A DNA stretch of 64,000 bases from Selenomonas sputigena (GCF_026015965.1 NZ_CP110383.1:1057501-1121500); one strand, 5' to 3'. Numbered from the stretch's first letter, positions 1-8,419 are shown. Program-made: numbers and translations. Notes: generated from the sequence alone by a model not told the origin.

Positions 1-179
1 GCGGCACGCTGCAAGTCACTAGAATAGATGGCGTCGATCTTCTCTGCGGGAAAATGCCTGGCGAGGCATTCAGCCTGTTTCACACCCTTTTCTGCCAAGG
101 CAATATCAGAATGTCCTTGAAACCGACCGCCGGAATTCCACTCGGTCAATCCATGTCGAACAAGATAAATCTTCGTCAT
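1..179 (-). CDS. cobC: Histidine phosphatase family protein, probable alpha-ribazole phosphatase (partial)
   Basis: Only the first ~59 residues are in the window; the gene runs off the left edge. The protein opens MTKIYLVRHGLTEWNSGGRF, which carries the RHG phosphohistidine motif and the TEWN-x-GRFQG-HSD pattern of the phosphoglycerate-mutase-like phosphatases. Its ATG (179-177) overlaps the TGA of the upstream cobD gene by 4 nt (ATGA), so it is translationally coupled and is the last visible gene of the cobalamin operon. From that context the likely reaction is dephosphorylation of alpha-ribazole-5'-phosphate or adenosylcobalamin-5'-phosphate late in nucleotide-loop assembly. The family also includes unrelated broad phosphatases, so the substrate is inferred from neighbourhood. 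Confidence 0.8.
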   Translation of the reverse strand, partial: MTKIYLVRHGLTEWNSGGRFQGHSDIALAEKGVKQAECLARHFPAEKIDAIYSSDLQRA

Positions 180-1261
180 ACTGCATCCCATTCCTTCCAA
201 ACTTCATGCATGGCTTCGAGCAATCGTTCATTATCTGCGCGAGAACGTACAGCTGCACGCAAGTAGGCCCCATCCAACCCCGAATAATTGCTGCAATCGC
301 GCAGCAAGATTCCTCTCTCTCGCAAAGCCATAATAAGATGTCGTAAAAACTCCTTTCCCTGCTGCAAATAGAAAAGAATAAAATTCACGGAGGGTGCAAA
401 GACCTCAATCCCTGGCAATTTTGCAAGTTCTGCAGCAAGAAACTGTTTTTCTCTGCGGACAAAAGATCGTACCGCTTCATGGTAGACCGTGTCGGAAAGA
501 GCGGCAACACCTGCTGCTTGAGCAAGGAAATTCACATTCCAAACATCTTTGCCACTTTCCAACCGTCGGCAAAGATTCGGTTCAGCAATGCCGAAGCCCA
601 GCCGTAATCCCGGCAGGGCAAAGAACTTCGTCATGGACTGGACGACGAAGAGATGCGGATATTCGTTCGTCAGATGGCGCGAAGTATATTCCTCTCCATC
701 TTCACGAAAATCCAAGAAGGATTCATCCATCACGACGTATGTGCCTCGCTCCTCTGCTTTTTCCAGCAGCACACACAATTCTTTTCGCTCCCAGAGACGT
801 CCCGTCGGATTGTTTGGACTGCAAAGCAGAATGACGTCTTCCTTCGAAAACTGCTGCACCGCCGCTTCCAAATCAAGAGAAAACCCATGCTTTTTCAACA
901 GCGGAAGATATATGACCTTCACACCTGCGGCACGCGCCGCCCTTTCATATTCGCTGAAGGACGGGACGGGCAGGAGCAGGCGCTTCGGGCGCACGATATA
1001 GAAGAAGCAGTAAAAGAGTTCCGCTGCGCCGTTGCCGAGCACGATTTTTTTCTGCGGCACATCATAAAAAGAAGCGATCGCCGTCTTCAAGGCACGCGCC
1101 TCAGGATCAGGATAATTGACGATGCCATCAACATGGGAAAAAATGGCTTCCCGCACACGAGGTGACAGGCCGAGAGGATTGATATTTGCACTGAAATCCA
1201 GCCACGCTCCGCCAGTCGGGCATTTCTCATAGACATTGCCCCCATGTTCATATTTTTGCAG
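176..1261 (-). CDS. cobD: L-threonine-O-3-phosphate decarboxylase CobD (PLP-dependent)
   Basis: Makes the (R)-1-amino-2-propanol phosphate linker of cobalamin by decarboxylating threonine phosphate. It is an aminotransferase fold type I protein: N-terminal HGGNVYE and LDFSANINPLG are typical of CobD, SPNNPTGR is the cofactor-binding turn, and the PLP lysine lies in SMTKFFALPGLRLGFG. The start is uncertain. There is no in-frame ATG near the N-terminus. A TTG at 1345 would translate a dispersed repeat (1293-1335) into the protein. A CTG at 1261, about 8 nt after an AGGGAGG ribosome site, gives a ~361-residue protein beginning just before HGGN, which matches the family length. The end overlaps cobC by 4 nt. 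Confidence 0.9.
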   Translation of the reverse strand: MQKYEHGGNVYEKCPTGGAWLDFSANINPLGLSPRVREAIFSHVDGIVNYPDPEARALKTAIASFYDVPQKKIVLGNGAAELFYCFFYIVRPKRLLLPVPSFSEYERAARAAGVKVIYLPLLKKHGFSLDLEAAVQQFSKEDVILLCSPNNPTGRLWERKELCVLLEKAEERGTYVVMDESFLDFREDGEEYTSRHLTNEYPHLFVVQSMTKFFALPGLRLGFGIAEPNLCRRLESGKDVWNVNFLAQAAGVAALSDTVYHEAVRSFVRREKQFLAAELAKLPGIEVFAPSVNFILFYLQQGKEFLRHLIMALRERGILLRDCSNYSGLDGAYLRAAVRSRADNERLLEAMHEVWKEWDAV

Positions 1262-1292
1262 AACCTCGTCCTCCCTTCTCTCATGTAAGAAC

Positions 1293-1335
1293 CGCGTACA
1301 ATATCCACAAAGTGGACGTTTGCGCGTATAGTTTT
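1293..1335 (-). repeat. Dispersed hairpin repeat, partial copy (hairpin 2 only)
   Basis: A slightly diverged copy of the hairpin half of the 105-bp unit found at 4836-5045. The inner stem TCCAC-AAA-GTGGA is conserved, and the outer arms read CGCGTACAA and TTTGCGCG. It lies between cobS and cobD, read in the same direction relative to transcription as the other copies, and overlaps the region where a cobD start would otherwise be called. Confidence 0.75.
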
Positions 1336-1431
1336 TCAAAGACAACAGAAACCCGATGTACTTTTCCTTCTACAACGGGTTCCCTTCTTCCTGCATGGAG
1401 CAGAAAGAAAGCCGAACATCTTTATATTACA

Positions 1432-2259
1432 CTAGCAGCTAACCGAAGAAAACACCAAAAAGCTCAAAAGCACAAGCGTTTCCGTCAATGTCGTAATCGC
1501 GCCATAGACATCTCCGGTCAAGCCGCCGAGATGACGCGTCGCATAGCTTGCAAAAAAAATCGTAAAGAGAAGCGCAGCAAATATGACCGCCGTCATGGAA
1601 AGAACCCACGAGGACAGTCCCGCAGCGTCCAAAGGAATGATGCCGAAAAAACATGCTGCGACACCTGGAAAAAACACGAGGATAAGCGTATAAAAAAAAG
1701 CTCCGTAAAGGACGGACTTCGTGCCGCCATCTTTGAATGCCTTGCCCATACCCACAGGACGTGCATAGGGAAAGGCGGAAATGGCGACGACCATCATCAG
1801 ACGTGAAACAATGGGCATGGCGAACAGAGCTGGAAAAAGCCATGCGCTTTGCAGCAGGTCAAGCAGGATCGACCAGTCGAAAATCATCAACAGGACGAAG
1901 GCAAAAACACCGTTCGCCCCCACGCGGCTGTCCTTCATGATTTCCAACATGCGCTCGCGAGAGCGTCCCGAAAACAGTCCGTCCATCGTGTCCATGAAGC
2001 CGTCGCAATGAAGCCCGCCCGTCAGGAGAATCGGCAGTATCAGCAAGATTGACGCAACGACATGATGCGGCAAAAGAATGCCGTTTTGCGGCAAAAAACT
2101 CAACAGCAGTGCGGCAAAGGCCGCATAAAGGATGCCGAGCACCAAGCCGATCAGCGGAAAATAACGCACGCTGTCGGCAAAATCCTTCTCACACCAATCC
2201 TTTTGCTCCACGATCGAAATGCGCGTGAGAAACTGCAGACCGATGAAAAACGCACGCAA
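1432..2259 (-). CDS. cobS: Adenosylcobinamide-GDP ribazoletransferase (cobalamin synthase) CobS
   Basis: Integral membrane enzyme joining adenosylcobinamide-GDP to alpha-ribazole(-phosphate), the last assembly step of cobalamin. The 275-residue protein starts with the family's FFIGLQFLTRISI segment. It carries the signature GGLHCDGFMDTMDGLFSG followed by RERMLEIMKDSRVGANG, with several hydrophobic membrane segments after that. The start is TTG at 2259, a few bases after a GGGGGTG-like ribosome site. cbiB ends 29 nt upstream, so the two are in one transcript. About 170 nt without a gene, containing one copy of the dispersed hairpin repeat, separate it from cobD. Confidence 0.95.
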   Translation of the reverse strand: MRAFFIGLQFLTRISIVEQKDWCEKDFADSVRYFPLIGLVLGILYAAFAALLLSFLPQNGILLPHHVVASILLILPILLTGGLHCDGFMDTMDGLFSGRSRERMLEIMKDSRVGANGVFAFVLLMIFDWSILLDLLQSAWLFPALFAMPIVSRLMMVVAISAFPYARPVGMGKAFKDGGTKSVLYGAFFYTLILVFFPGVAACFFGIIPLDAAGLSSWVLSMTAVIFAALLFTIFFASYATRHLGGLTGDVYGAITTLTETLVLLSFLVFSSVSC

Positions 2260-2288
2260 AAAAACACCCCCAGTGCTTCACGTCTACA

Positions 2289-3254
2289 CTAAAAAAGCAT
2301 CCCCCTCTGCTGCCAAAGAAGGAACCCGCCATACGTCAAGAGCAGAAAAAGAATCGTGACCGTATACATGAGGCGCACGGTCTTCTGTATGTCATCGGCT
2401 TCAATTTCACGCCGCGCCTCTCCCATATAGGCGCGAAAATGCGGCTCGCCGAAGTAGTAGTTGTTGCCACCCAAGCGTATGCCGAGTGCACCCGCCGTAG
2501 GCGCTTCGGCGTGCCCCCCGTTCGGGCTTGGGTGCTTCGCCGCATCGCGATGCAGCATGCGCCAAGCGCCGCGCCCGTCGAAGCCCAGGAAAAAGGCCGC
2601 GAGCACGAAAAGAACACCCGCAATGCGCGCGGGAATGTAATTGAGCACATCGTCGAGACGCGCCGCCACCCTGCCAAAGTACAAATACTTCGCGTTCTTG
2701 TAGCCGAGCATCGAATCCATAGTATTCGCCGCGCGATAGAGCACAGCGAACGGCAGCCCGCCGATCAGATAGAAAAAGAGCGGTGCAAGAACGCCGTCAA
2801 CCGTGTTTTCCGCCACGGTCTCGATCGCGGCGCGCGACACTTCCGGCACGCTGAGCTTTTCCGTGTCACGCCCCACGATCCAGCCGACTTTTCTGCGCGC
2901 TTCCGGCAGATCGCCCGCCTTCAGGAGGGCGCGTATCTCCATGCCTGCCGCCGCAAGGCTCTTCGGCGAGATCATGAAGGCGAGCAGCAACGCTTCCAGC
3001 ACCATGCCCACATGCGGCAAGGGGATAAGCCCCAAAAGCCGCAGGATGCACCATGCAGCCTCGTAACAAACGACGAGCACGATGAGGGCGAGCATGCCGC
3101 CGCAGAGCAGTTTCTTCTCATTCGTATCTTCGGGACGATAAAAGCAATGCTCCAGCCAAGCGATAAGATTTCCCATCAATACGACGGGATGGAAGCGCGA
3201 ACGCGGATCGCCGAGAATGCAGTCGATGAAGAACGCAAGGACAGCCGTCAGCAT
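2289..3254 (-). CDS. cbiB: Adenosylcobinamide-phosphate synthase CbiB
   Basis: Membrane protein that attaches aminopropanol phosphate to adenosylcobyric acid, giving adenosylcobinamide phosphate. The 321-residue protein begins MLTAVLAFFIDCILGDP, followed by RFHPVVLMGNLIAWLE, the standard CbiB N-terminus. Further along it has TVDGVLAPLFFYLIGG, the MDSMLGYKNAKYLYFG block and a conserved PSPNGGHAEAPTAGALG stretch. Multiple transmembrane segments are evident. The ATG start overlaps the end of cbiP by 7 nt. It acts between CbiP and CobU in the pathway, and its position in the operon fits. Confidence 0.96.
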   Translation of the reverse strand: MLTAVLAFFIDCILGDPRSRFHPVVLMGNLIAWLEHCFYRPEDTNEKKLLCGGMLALIVLVVCYEAAWCILRLLGLIPLPHVGMVLEALLLAFMISPKSLAAAGMEIRALLKAGDLPEARRKVGWIVGRDTEKLSVPEVSRAAIETVAENTVDGVLAPLFFYLIGGLPFAVLYRAANTMDSMLGYKNAKYLYFGRVAARLDDVLNYIPARIAGVLFVLAAFFLGFDGRGAWRMLHRDAAKHPSPNGGHAEAPTAGALGIRLGGNNYYFGEPHFRAYMGEARREIEADDIQKTVRLMYTVTILFLLLTYGGFLLWQQRGMLF

Positions 3255-4783
3255 CCGACCTTCTCCCCCATGATTTCGCGCAGCTTATCCATATCGAGAT
3301 GCGCACGCACGACGGCAGCAAGGCGGTCATAGCTCTCCTCCTTCTCGCGGTAGCGATTGCGCGTCACAGCGAGCGCAGGAAGCCCTTTCTTTTCGCGCAA
3401 GGCATTGAGAATCGCACGGCGCAGTCCATCGTGATCGAAAAATCCATGGATGTATGTACCAAAGATGTTTTCTTCTTCATTTACCGTACCTTCCGCAGCG
3501 TCACAAACTTCGCCGCGTCTCTCTTTCACGCAGAGCGGATGACTGTCCCTATCGCACAGGAACTCCGTCGTTCCCATATGAATTTCATAGCCCTTGATAT
3601 CATCGACAGAAATCCGCTTGCCAAGAAACGGAAAATCCCTAGCCGAAGCTACGACCTGCGAAGTCAACTTGTTTTCATGAAATGTCGTCTGCAGACCAAG
3701 AAGCCCCAGCCCATCCGTACTGTCAAAAGAAGATTCCGTATGGTGCGGATCCAATATGCGCTTGCCAAGCATCTGGTAGCCGCCGCATATACCGATGACG
3801 GCCGTTCCCTTTTCGTGCGCCTCGCGAATCTTCGAGGCAAGTCCCGTTTTTTCGAGCCAACGCATGTCCTCCGACGTATTCTTGCTGCCCGGCAACAGAA
3901 TCAAGTCGGGCGTACCGAGAGCCGCCGCTTCATGCACATAGCGTAGCGCCACGTCCGGCTCGCTTTCCAAACTGTCAAAATCCGTGAAGTTGGAAATCTT
4001 CGGCGTACGGATGACAGCAAGGTTGAGGTCCTTCTCTTCCGCCCTTTCTGCCTTATCCTCCAAGGATACGGAATCTTCGTCGTCAATGCCCATTTCCTCG
4101 ATATGCGGGATGACGCCGAGCACAGGCTTGCCCGTCTTTTTCTCCAAAAATTCGACAGCAGGCGTAAAGAGCGAGATGTCGCCGCGAAACTTGTTGACGA
4201 CAAGCCCCTTGACGAGCGCTCTTTCATCCTCTTCCAAAAGCTCCAAAGTGCCGACGAGCGAAGCGAGCGCACCGCCGCGATCGACATCGGCAATGAGCAG
4301 AACGGGCGCATTCAGATACTTCGCCACGCGCATGTTGACGATGTCGTTCGCCTTGAGATTGACCTCGGCAGGGCTTCCCGCGCCCTCGATGACGACGGTT
4401 TCGTACTCCGCATCGAGACGCGCCAATGCTTCTTTGACCACCAAAAACGCTTTGAGCGAATAGCCTTGGTGGTACTCCTTCGCTGTCATATTGCCGACAG
4501 GCTTTCCCATGAGCACGACCTGCGAGCAGGAGTTTCCTGTCGGCTTCAGCAAGACGGGATTCATGTCGACGAACGGCTCAAGTCCCGCAGCTTCCGCCTG
4601 GGCGACCTGCGCACGCCCCATCTCCAAGCCATCTTTCGTGACGTAGGAATTGAGCGCCATGTTCTGCGCTTTGAAGGGGACGACGCGCCGCCCCTCCTGC
4701 CGAAAGATGCGGCAGAGCGCCGTCGTCAGGATGCTCTTTCCAACATGCGAGCTTGTCCCCATCATCATGATGTAGTTCGCCAA
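3248..4783 (-). CDS. cbiP: Cobyric acid synthase CbiP (CobQ), glutamine-hydrolysing
   Basis: Amidates adenosylcobyrinic a,c-diamide at four carboxylates, using ATP and glutamine. At 511 residues it is of normal length. The N-terminal synthetase domain has the P-loop-like GTSSHVGKS (residues ~9-17). The C-terminal class I glutaminase domain holds the nucleophile in GICGGYQMLG (Cys ~333) after a PGSKNTSEDMRW segment. The start is ATG at 4783 (MANYIMMMGTSSHVG). The gene is preceded by two tandem 105-bp repeats that separate it from cobU. A weak promoter (4831-4858) at the repeat edge could give it independent transcription. Confidence 0.96.
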   Translation of the reverse strand: MANYIMMMGTSSHVGKSILTTALCRIFRQEGRRVVPFKAQNMALNSYVTKDGLEMGRAQVAQAEAAGLEPFVDMNPVLLKPTGNSCSQVVLMGKPVGNMTAKEYHQGYSLKAFLVVKEALARLDAEYETVVIEGAGSPAEVNLKANDIVNMRVAKYLNAPVLLIADVDRGGALASLVGTLELLEEDERALVKGLVVNKFRGDISLFTPAVEFLEKKTGKPVLGVIPHIEEMGIDDEDSVSLEDKAERAEEKDLNLAVIRTPKISNFTDFDSLESEPDVALRYVHEAAALGTPDLILLPGSKNTSEDMRWLEKTGLASKIREAHEKGTAVIGICGGYQMLGKRILDPHHTESSFDSTDGLGLLGLQTTFHENKLTSQVVASARDFPFLGKRISVDDIKGYEIHMGTTEFLCDRDSHPLCVKERRGEVCDAAEGTVNEEENIFGTYIHGFFDHDGLRRAILNALREKKGLPALAVTRNRYREKEESYDRLAAVVRAHLDMDKLREIMGEKVGC

Positions 4784-4830
4784 AAGCCATTCCTCCTGTC
4801 AAGCGATGCAGTATGCTATTCCTGTAGTAT

Positions 4831-4858
4831 ATTTTACTAGGAAAGTCCAAGAGGCCAA
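4831..4858 (-). promoter_or_regulatory. Candidate weak promoter at the edge of the 105-bp repeat, upstream of cbiP
   Basis: On the minus strand, TTGGCC (4858-4853) and TAAAAT (4836-4831) are separated by 16 bp. The same spacing occurs in the stronger TTGACT/TACAAT pair before cbiD, which lies in a diverged copy of the same repeat half. The -35 is inside the repeat and the -10 straddles its edge. The -35 match is weak. Confidence 0.35.
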
Positions 4859-5045
4859 GCCGAAGGCGCAGGCCGATTGAGCAACTTTCCTTAAGGGCGA
4901 CGCACAATGTCCACAAAGTGGACGTTTGTGCGTGTAGTTTACTAGGAAAGTCCAAGAGGCCAAGCCGAAGGCGCAGGCTGATTGGGCAACTTTCCTTAAG
5001 GGCGGCGCACAATGTCCACAAAGTGGACGTTTGTGCGTGTAGTTT
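4836..5045 (-). repeat. Two tandem copies of a 105-bp repeat with two hairpins per unit
   Basis: Units 4836-4940 and 4941-5045 differ at only a few positions. Each unit has an outer inverted pair AGGAAAGT/ACTTTCCT enclosing a GC-rich stretch. It also has a strong hairpin with arms CGCACAA and TTGTGCG around GTCCAC-AAA-GTGGAC. Read in the direction of transcription, the unit begins AAACTACACGCACAAACG and ends TTTCCTAGT. Its first two A residues complete the TAA stop of cobU. Partial or diverged copies lie at 1293-1335, 13298-13340 and 27251-27313. The array fills the 260-nt gap between cobU and cbiP, which otherwise holds no gene. Confidence 0.93.
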
Positions 5046-5601
5046 ACCACGACACTGCCAATTTCTTGAAATCGACGGCAATGCCGCAGGAAACGACGTA
5101 CACCTCATCTGCGGCACGCGCCGTCAGCTGGTTGGCAATGCCTGTGATGTCGCGATACTCGCGTGCAAGATGATTTTCCGGCACGATGCCCGCGCCGACC
5201 TCGTTCGTCACGAAAATCGTCGTACCGTCCTGCTCCTTTGCAGCTTCGAGCAGGAGACTGATTTTCTCACGTATAAGTTCATAATTTGCCGCAGAGTCGC
5301 GGACATTCTCCAAAGCGCACAGCAGATTGCTGATGTAGAGCGTCAGGCAGTCGAAGAGGATCATATCGTGCGCCCTTCCTGCCTCCTCAATGGCAAGATG
5401 CGCGTTCTCGGGCGCTTCCCATGTATGCCAGTCCCTAGGGCGCCGCTCACGGTGCAGTTTGACGCGAAATGCCATCTCCTCGTCATAGACGCCCGCCGTC
5501 GCAATGTAGGCAACCTTCTTTCCGAAACGCGCCGCGTACTGCTCGGCAAAACGGCTCTTGCCGCTTCGTGCACCGCCCGTGACGAGGACGATCTTACCCA
5601 T
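5044..5601 (-). CDS. cobU: Adenosylcobinamide kinase / adenosylcobinamide-phosphate guanylyltransferase CobU
   Basis: Bifunctional enzyme that phosphorylates adenosylcobinamide and then transfers GMP to it. The 185-residue protein starts MGKIVLVTGGARSGKSRFAE, the CobU P-loop. It has the LHRERRPRDWHTWE segment, whose HxxxRP includes the guanylylated histidine, then FDCLTLYISNLL and VTNEVGAGIVPENHLARE(Y)RD. The ATG at 5601 follows an AGGAGGAAG-type ribosome site and overlaps the cbiA stop by 8 nt, which marks the true start. The TAA stop is formed at the boundary with the tandem repeat, so the repeat abuts the end of the reading frame exactly. Confidence 0.96.
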   Translation of the reverse strand: MGKIVLVTGGARSGKSRFAEQYAARFGKKVAYIATAGVYDEEMAFRVKLHRERRPRDWHTWEAPENAHLAIEEAGRAHDMILFDCLTLYISNLLCALENVRDSAANYELIREKISLLLEAAKEQDGTTIFVTNEVGAGIVPENHLAREYRDITGIANQLTARAADEVYVVSCGIAVDFKKLAVSW

Positions 5602-7000
5602 GCATCTTCCTCCTCTCCCTGCTCGCTCGGCAAGCCTCAACGAAAGCCTCAGCCGCCTCAGGGCAGCCTGCAAAGTGCAGGTGCAGATAAGAGCCGAGAA
5701 CCGCCCCCTTGGCATAGCCTGCCGCATAGTGCGCGCCGTTCCTCATGCGCGTAAAAATAAAGGCCCTCGCCGCATCCGCTTTTTCCCCCGGCAATTCCGT
5801 CGAGAAATGAAACTCGTGACCGTGCAGTTTCCTGCCTCGCGGTCCGAGAACCGTATCGCTGCAAAGCTCCGCCTCAACGTAGCCGACCATCTGCAGTTTG
5901 CGGTTCATCTGCACGACAGCAGGAACGATTCCCGTCATCGCATGTTCTTTTCCCTCGAAGTCCACGAGTTTTTCCATCAAGTACATATAGCCGCCGCATT
6001 CGGCATAAATGGGCACACCTGCTGCCGCCGCCTCAGCGAGAGAACGGCGCATCGACACATTCGTCGTCAGTTCCTCGGCAAACATCTCAGGAAAGCCCCC
6101 GCCTAGGAGAACGCCCGCCGCCTCAGGCAGAGCCGTATCATGCAGCGGGCTGAAAAAGACGAGTTCCGCGCCAAAGGATTCCAACACATCAAGACTCTCG
6201 GGATAATAAAAGGAAAAGGCCTCATCGTGCGCGACGGCAAGGCGCACCTTGGACGGCTGTCGCTCTGCATTTTCCCTTGCAGAAAAAAGCAACTCCTCCG
6301 TCGAGGCCAATGGCGCGGCCGCTTCTGCAATCCTTCTGAGCGCCGCAAGATCGACCGAATGCGCCGCCGCCTCGCCCATCTTCTTTACAACATCGCGCTC
6401 TTCGTTCTCCTCGGCAGGCAGAAGGCCTAAGTGACGCTCCGGCATCTTCAGCGATTCGTCGCGTCGCATAGCCCCTAAGACAGGCATGTCAATCTTCGCC
6501 ATCGCCTCGCGTATCATCGCCTCATGCGTATCCGAGCCCAGACGGTTCAAGAGAACGCCCGCGAGGTTGACCTCACGATCATAACTGCGGAAACCAAGCG
6601 CGATCGCCGCTGCCGATGCGCCCATCGACTTCGCATCGAGAACGAGCAGCACGGGCGCGTCGAGCAATTTGGCGATTTCTGCCGTGGAACTCACGCCCTT
6701 CCTGCCGCCGTCATAAAGCCCCATGACGCCTTCGATAACGGCAAGATCCGCACCTTTGGCCGTGCGTGCAAAAATCTCCTTGAGACGTTCAGCCGGCATA
6801 AGCCATGTGTCGAGATTGTGCGCGGGCAGCCCACTCGCAAGCGCGTGATAGCCGGGGTCGATGTAGTCAGGGCCTACCTTGTACGACTGCACGCGCAGCC
6901 CCTGCGCACGCAGTGCGGCGAGGATGCCCGTCACGAGCGTCGTCTTGCCCGAGCCGCTCTGCGTCGCGGCGATGACAATGCGCGGTATCTTCTCTTCCAT
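5594..7000 (-). CDS. cbiA: Cobyrinic acid a,c-diamide synthase CbiA
   Basis: Amidates the a and c side chains of (cobalt-)cobyrinic acid, using glutamine and ATP. The 468-residue protein has an N-terminal DTBS-like ATPase domain with ATQSGSGKTTLVTG and the VIEGVMGLYDG motif. Its C-terminal glutaminase domain has the nucleophile in YAECGGYMYLME, preceded by LLGGGFPEMFAEEL. The start is ATG at 7000. It sits 12 nt after cbiC and overlaps cobU by 8 nt. This is the entry point to the shared late part of the pathway. Confidence 0.96.
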   Translation of the reverse strand: MEEKIPRIVIAATQSGSGKTTLVTGILAALRAQGLRVQSYKVGPDYIDPGYHALASGLPAHNLDTWLMPAERLKEIFARTAKGADLAVIEGVMGLYDGGRKGVSSTAEIAKLLDAPVLLVLDAKSMGASAAAIALGFRSYDREVNLAGVLLNRLGSDTHEAMIREAMAKIDMPVLGAMRRDESLKMPERHLGLLPAEENEERDVVKKMGEAAAHSVDLAALRRIAEAAAPLASTEELLFSARENAERQPSKVRLAVAHDEAFSFYYPESLDVLESFGAELVFFSPLHDTALPEAAGVLLGGGFPEMFAEELTTNVSMRRSLAEAAAAGVPIYAECGGYMYLMEKLVDFEGKEHAMTGIVPAVVQMNRKLQMVGYVEAELCSDTVLGPRGRKLHGHEFHFSTELPGEKADAARAFIFTRMRNGAHYAAGYAKGAVLGSYLHLHFAGCPEAAEAFVEACRASRERRKMHG

Positions 7001-7012
7001 GGCAAAATCTCC

Positions 7013-7645
7013 TCAGCGCGTATTGTCTATGAGATACATGACAGCATTGACGACGGACGCCGCGATCGGGCTGCCGCCCTTCGTGCCTTCCACCGTGATG
7101 TACGGCACTTTTTCGTTCTTCGCCAAAAGTTCCTTGGAATCCGCCGCCCCGACGAAACCGACGGGGATGCCGACGATGGCCGCCGGACGTATGCCTTCCT
7201 CCTCGACCATGCGCAATACCTCGAAGAGCGCCGTCGGCGCGTTGCCGATGGCGATGATCGCACCATCGAGAGCCTTGCCGAAGGAACGCATGGCAGCCAT
7301 TGAGCGCGTGATGCCCTGCGCCTTTGCTTCGGCGGCAATCTTCTCATCTGCTACGAGGCAATGCACCTCACCGCCGAAGGATGCCAGTTTCTTCTTATTG
7401 ATGCCCGTGCGCACCATCTCGACGTCCGTATAGATGTGCGCCCCTTTCTTGAGCGCCTGCTGCATCGCCTCGATTGCCTGCGGATGAACGCGGATCACCT
7501 TCGCATAGTCGACATCGCCCGACGCATGAATCATGCGCGAATACACCTTGATTTCCGCTTCGGAAAGTTTATACTCGGCCAGATACGGTGCGATGATCTC
7601 CATGCTGCGGTTCTCGATTTCCATCGGCTGTTTGATAAAATCCAT
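7013..7645 (-). CDS. cbiC: Cobalt-precorrin-8 methylmutase CbiC
   Basis: Moves the C11 methyl to C12 to give (cobalt-)cobyrinic acid. The 210-residue protein carries the catalytic-histidine region YSRMIHASGDVDYA, the DVEMVRTGINKK segment and AIGNAPTALFEVL. It ends with VGIPVGFVGAADSKELL and GTKGGSPIAASVVNA, all typical of CbiC/CobH. The start is ATG at 7645, 9 nt after cbiJ. The anaerobic branch is inferred from neighbours cbiD, cbiG and cbiT. Confidence 0.96.
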   Translation of the reverse strand: MDFIKQPMEIENRSMEIIAPYLAEYKLSEAEIKVYSRMIHASGDVDYAKVIRVHPQAIEAMQQALKKGAHIYTDVEMVRTGINKKKLASFGGEVHCLVADEKIAAEAKAQGITRSMAAMRSFGKALDGAIIAIGNAPTALFEVLRMVEEEGIRPAAIVGIPVGFVGAADSKELLAKNEKVPYITVEGTKGGSPIAASVVNAVMYLIDNTR

Positions 7646-7654
7646 GCTGTAACC

Positions 7655-8419
7655 TCACTTCTCTGCTTTATGAACAAACGCCAAGACCTCTTCAAAAGTC
7701 TGCGCCATATTGTCGTAGGCGATGCGCGGCCGTTCGACGATGACGAGCGGCAGGCCGAGATTCATTGCCGCCGCAAATTTCGTATCGGCGCCGCCGACCG
7801 TGCCGCCGTTCTTCGTGACGACGACATCCGCCTCATACTTCTTGTAAAGCTCCTCGTTGAGCGCTTCGGAAAATGGTCCCTGCAAGGCGACGATATGGCT
7901 CGGGCGAAAGCCGAGCGCCGTACATTCCTCGATGACTTCGGGGGCGGGCAGGACGCGTGCCGTCAGCACACATTTTTTCAGTGCGGGCGCTTCTGTAAAC
8001 GCCTTGAGGTTGTGACTGCCCGTCGTAAGAAAGATGTTCCGTCCCAAATCCGCCGCAACTTCCGCCGCTTCCTCGTAGTCTGCGACGTAATGCGCCTTTT
8101 CATAATCGAGCGGCGCACTCTGTCTCTCATAGCGGATATACGGGATGCCGCACGCGCGGCAGGCGCGCATGGCATTTTCGGAGATATTCGCCGCATAAGG
8201 ATGGCTTGCATCGACGAAGACAGTGACGCCATGCGCACGGCAATACTCCGCCAGTGCTGCTTCATCGAGCGGACGATCGTTGATGACGATGCCCGGATAG
8301 CGCGACAAAAGCTCCTCACCGTAGCGGCTCACGACCGATGCCGTGACACTCTGCCCCTTTTCGAGCAAAAAACCTGCAAGCTCCCTGCCGTCCTGCGTGC
8401 CTGCTGCCACGAAAATCAT
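7655..8419 (-). CDS. cbiJ: (Cobalt-)precorrin-6A reductase CbiJ
   Basis: NAD(P)H-dependent reductase of the corrin macrocycle. The 254-residue protein shows the family pattern: MIFVAAGTQDGRELAGFL at the N-terminus, then VFVDASHPYAANISENA, the FLTTGSHNLKAFTEAP motif, and VVTKNGGTVGGADTKFAAA near the end. The ATG overlaps the stop of cbiH by 4 nt, so translation is coupled. It sits between the ring-methylating enzymes and CbiC, as expected for this step. Confidence 0.94.
   Translation of the reverse strand: MIFVAAGTQDGRELAGFLLEKGQSVTASVVSRYGEELLSRYPGIVINDRPLDEAALAEYCRAHGVTVFVDASHPYAANISENAMRACRACGIPYIRYERQSAPLDYEKAHYVADYEEAAEVAADLGRNIFLTTGSHNLKAFTEAPALKKCVLTARVLPAPEVIEECTALGFRPSHIVALQGPFSEALNEELYKKYEADVVVTKNGGTVGGADTKFAAAMNLGLPLVIVERPRIAYDNMAQTFEEVLAFVHKAEK

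Noticed and set aside
4836-5045. Possible CRISPR array from repeated hairpins
   Set aside because: There are only two directly adjacent 105-bp units with no spacers and no cas genes.
4799-5117. Repeated peptide NYTHKRPLCGHC in frames across the tandem repeats
   Set aside because: It is translation of the DNA repeat itself. The frames cross into cobU and cbiP out of frame and have no start signals.
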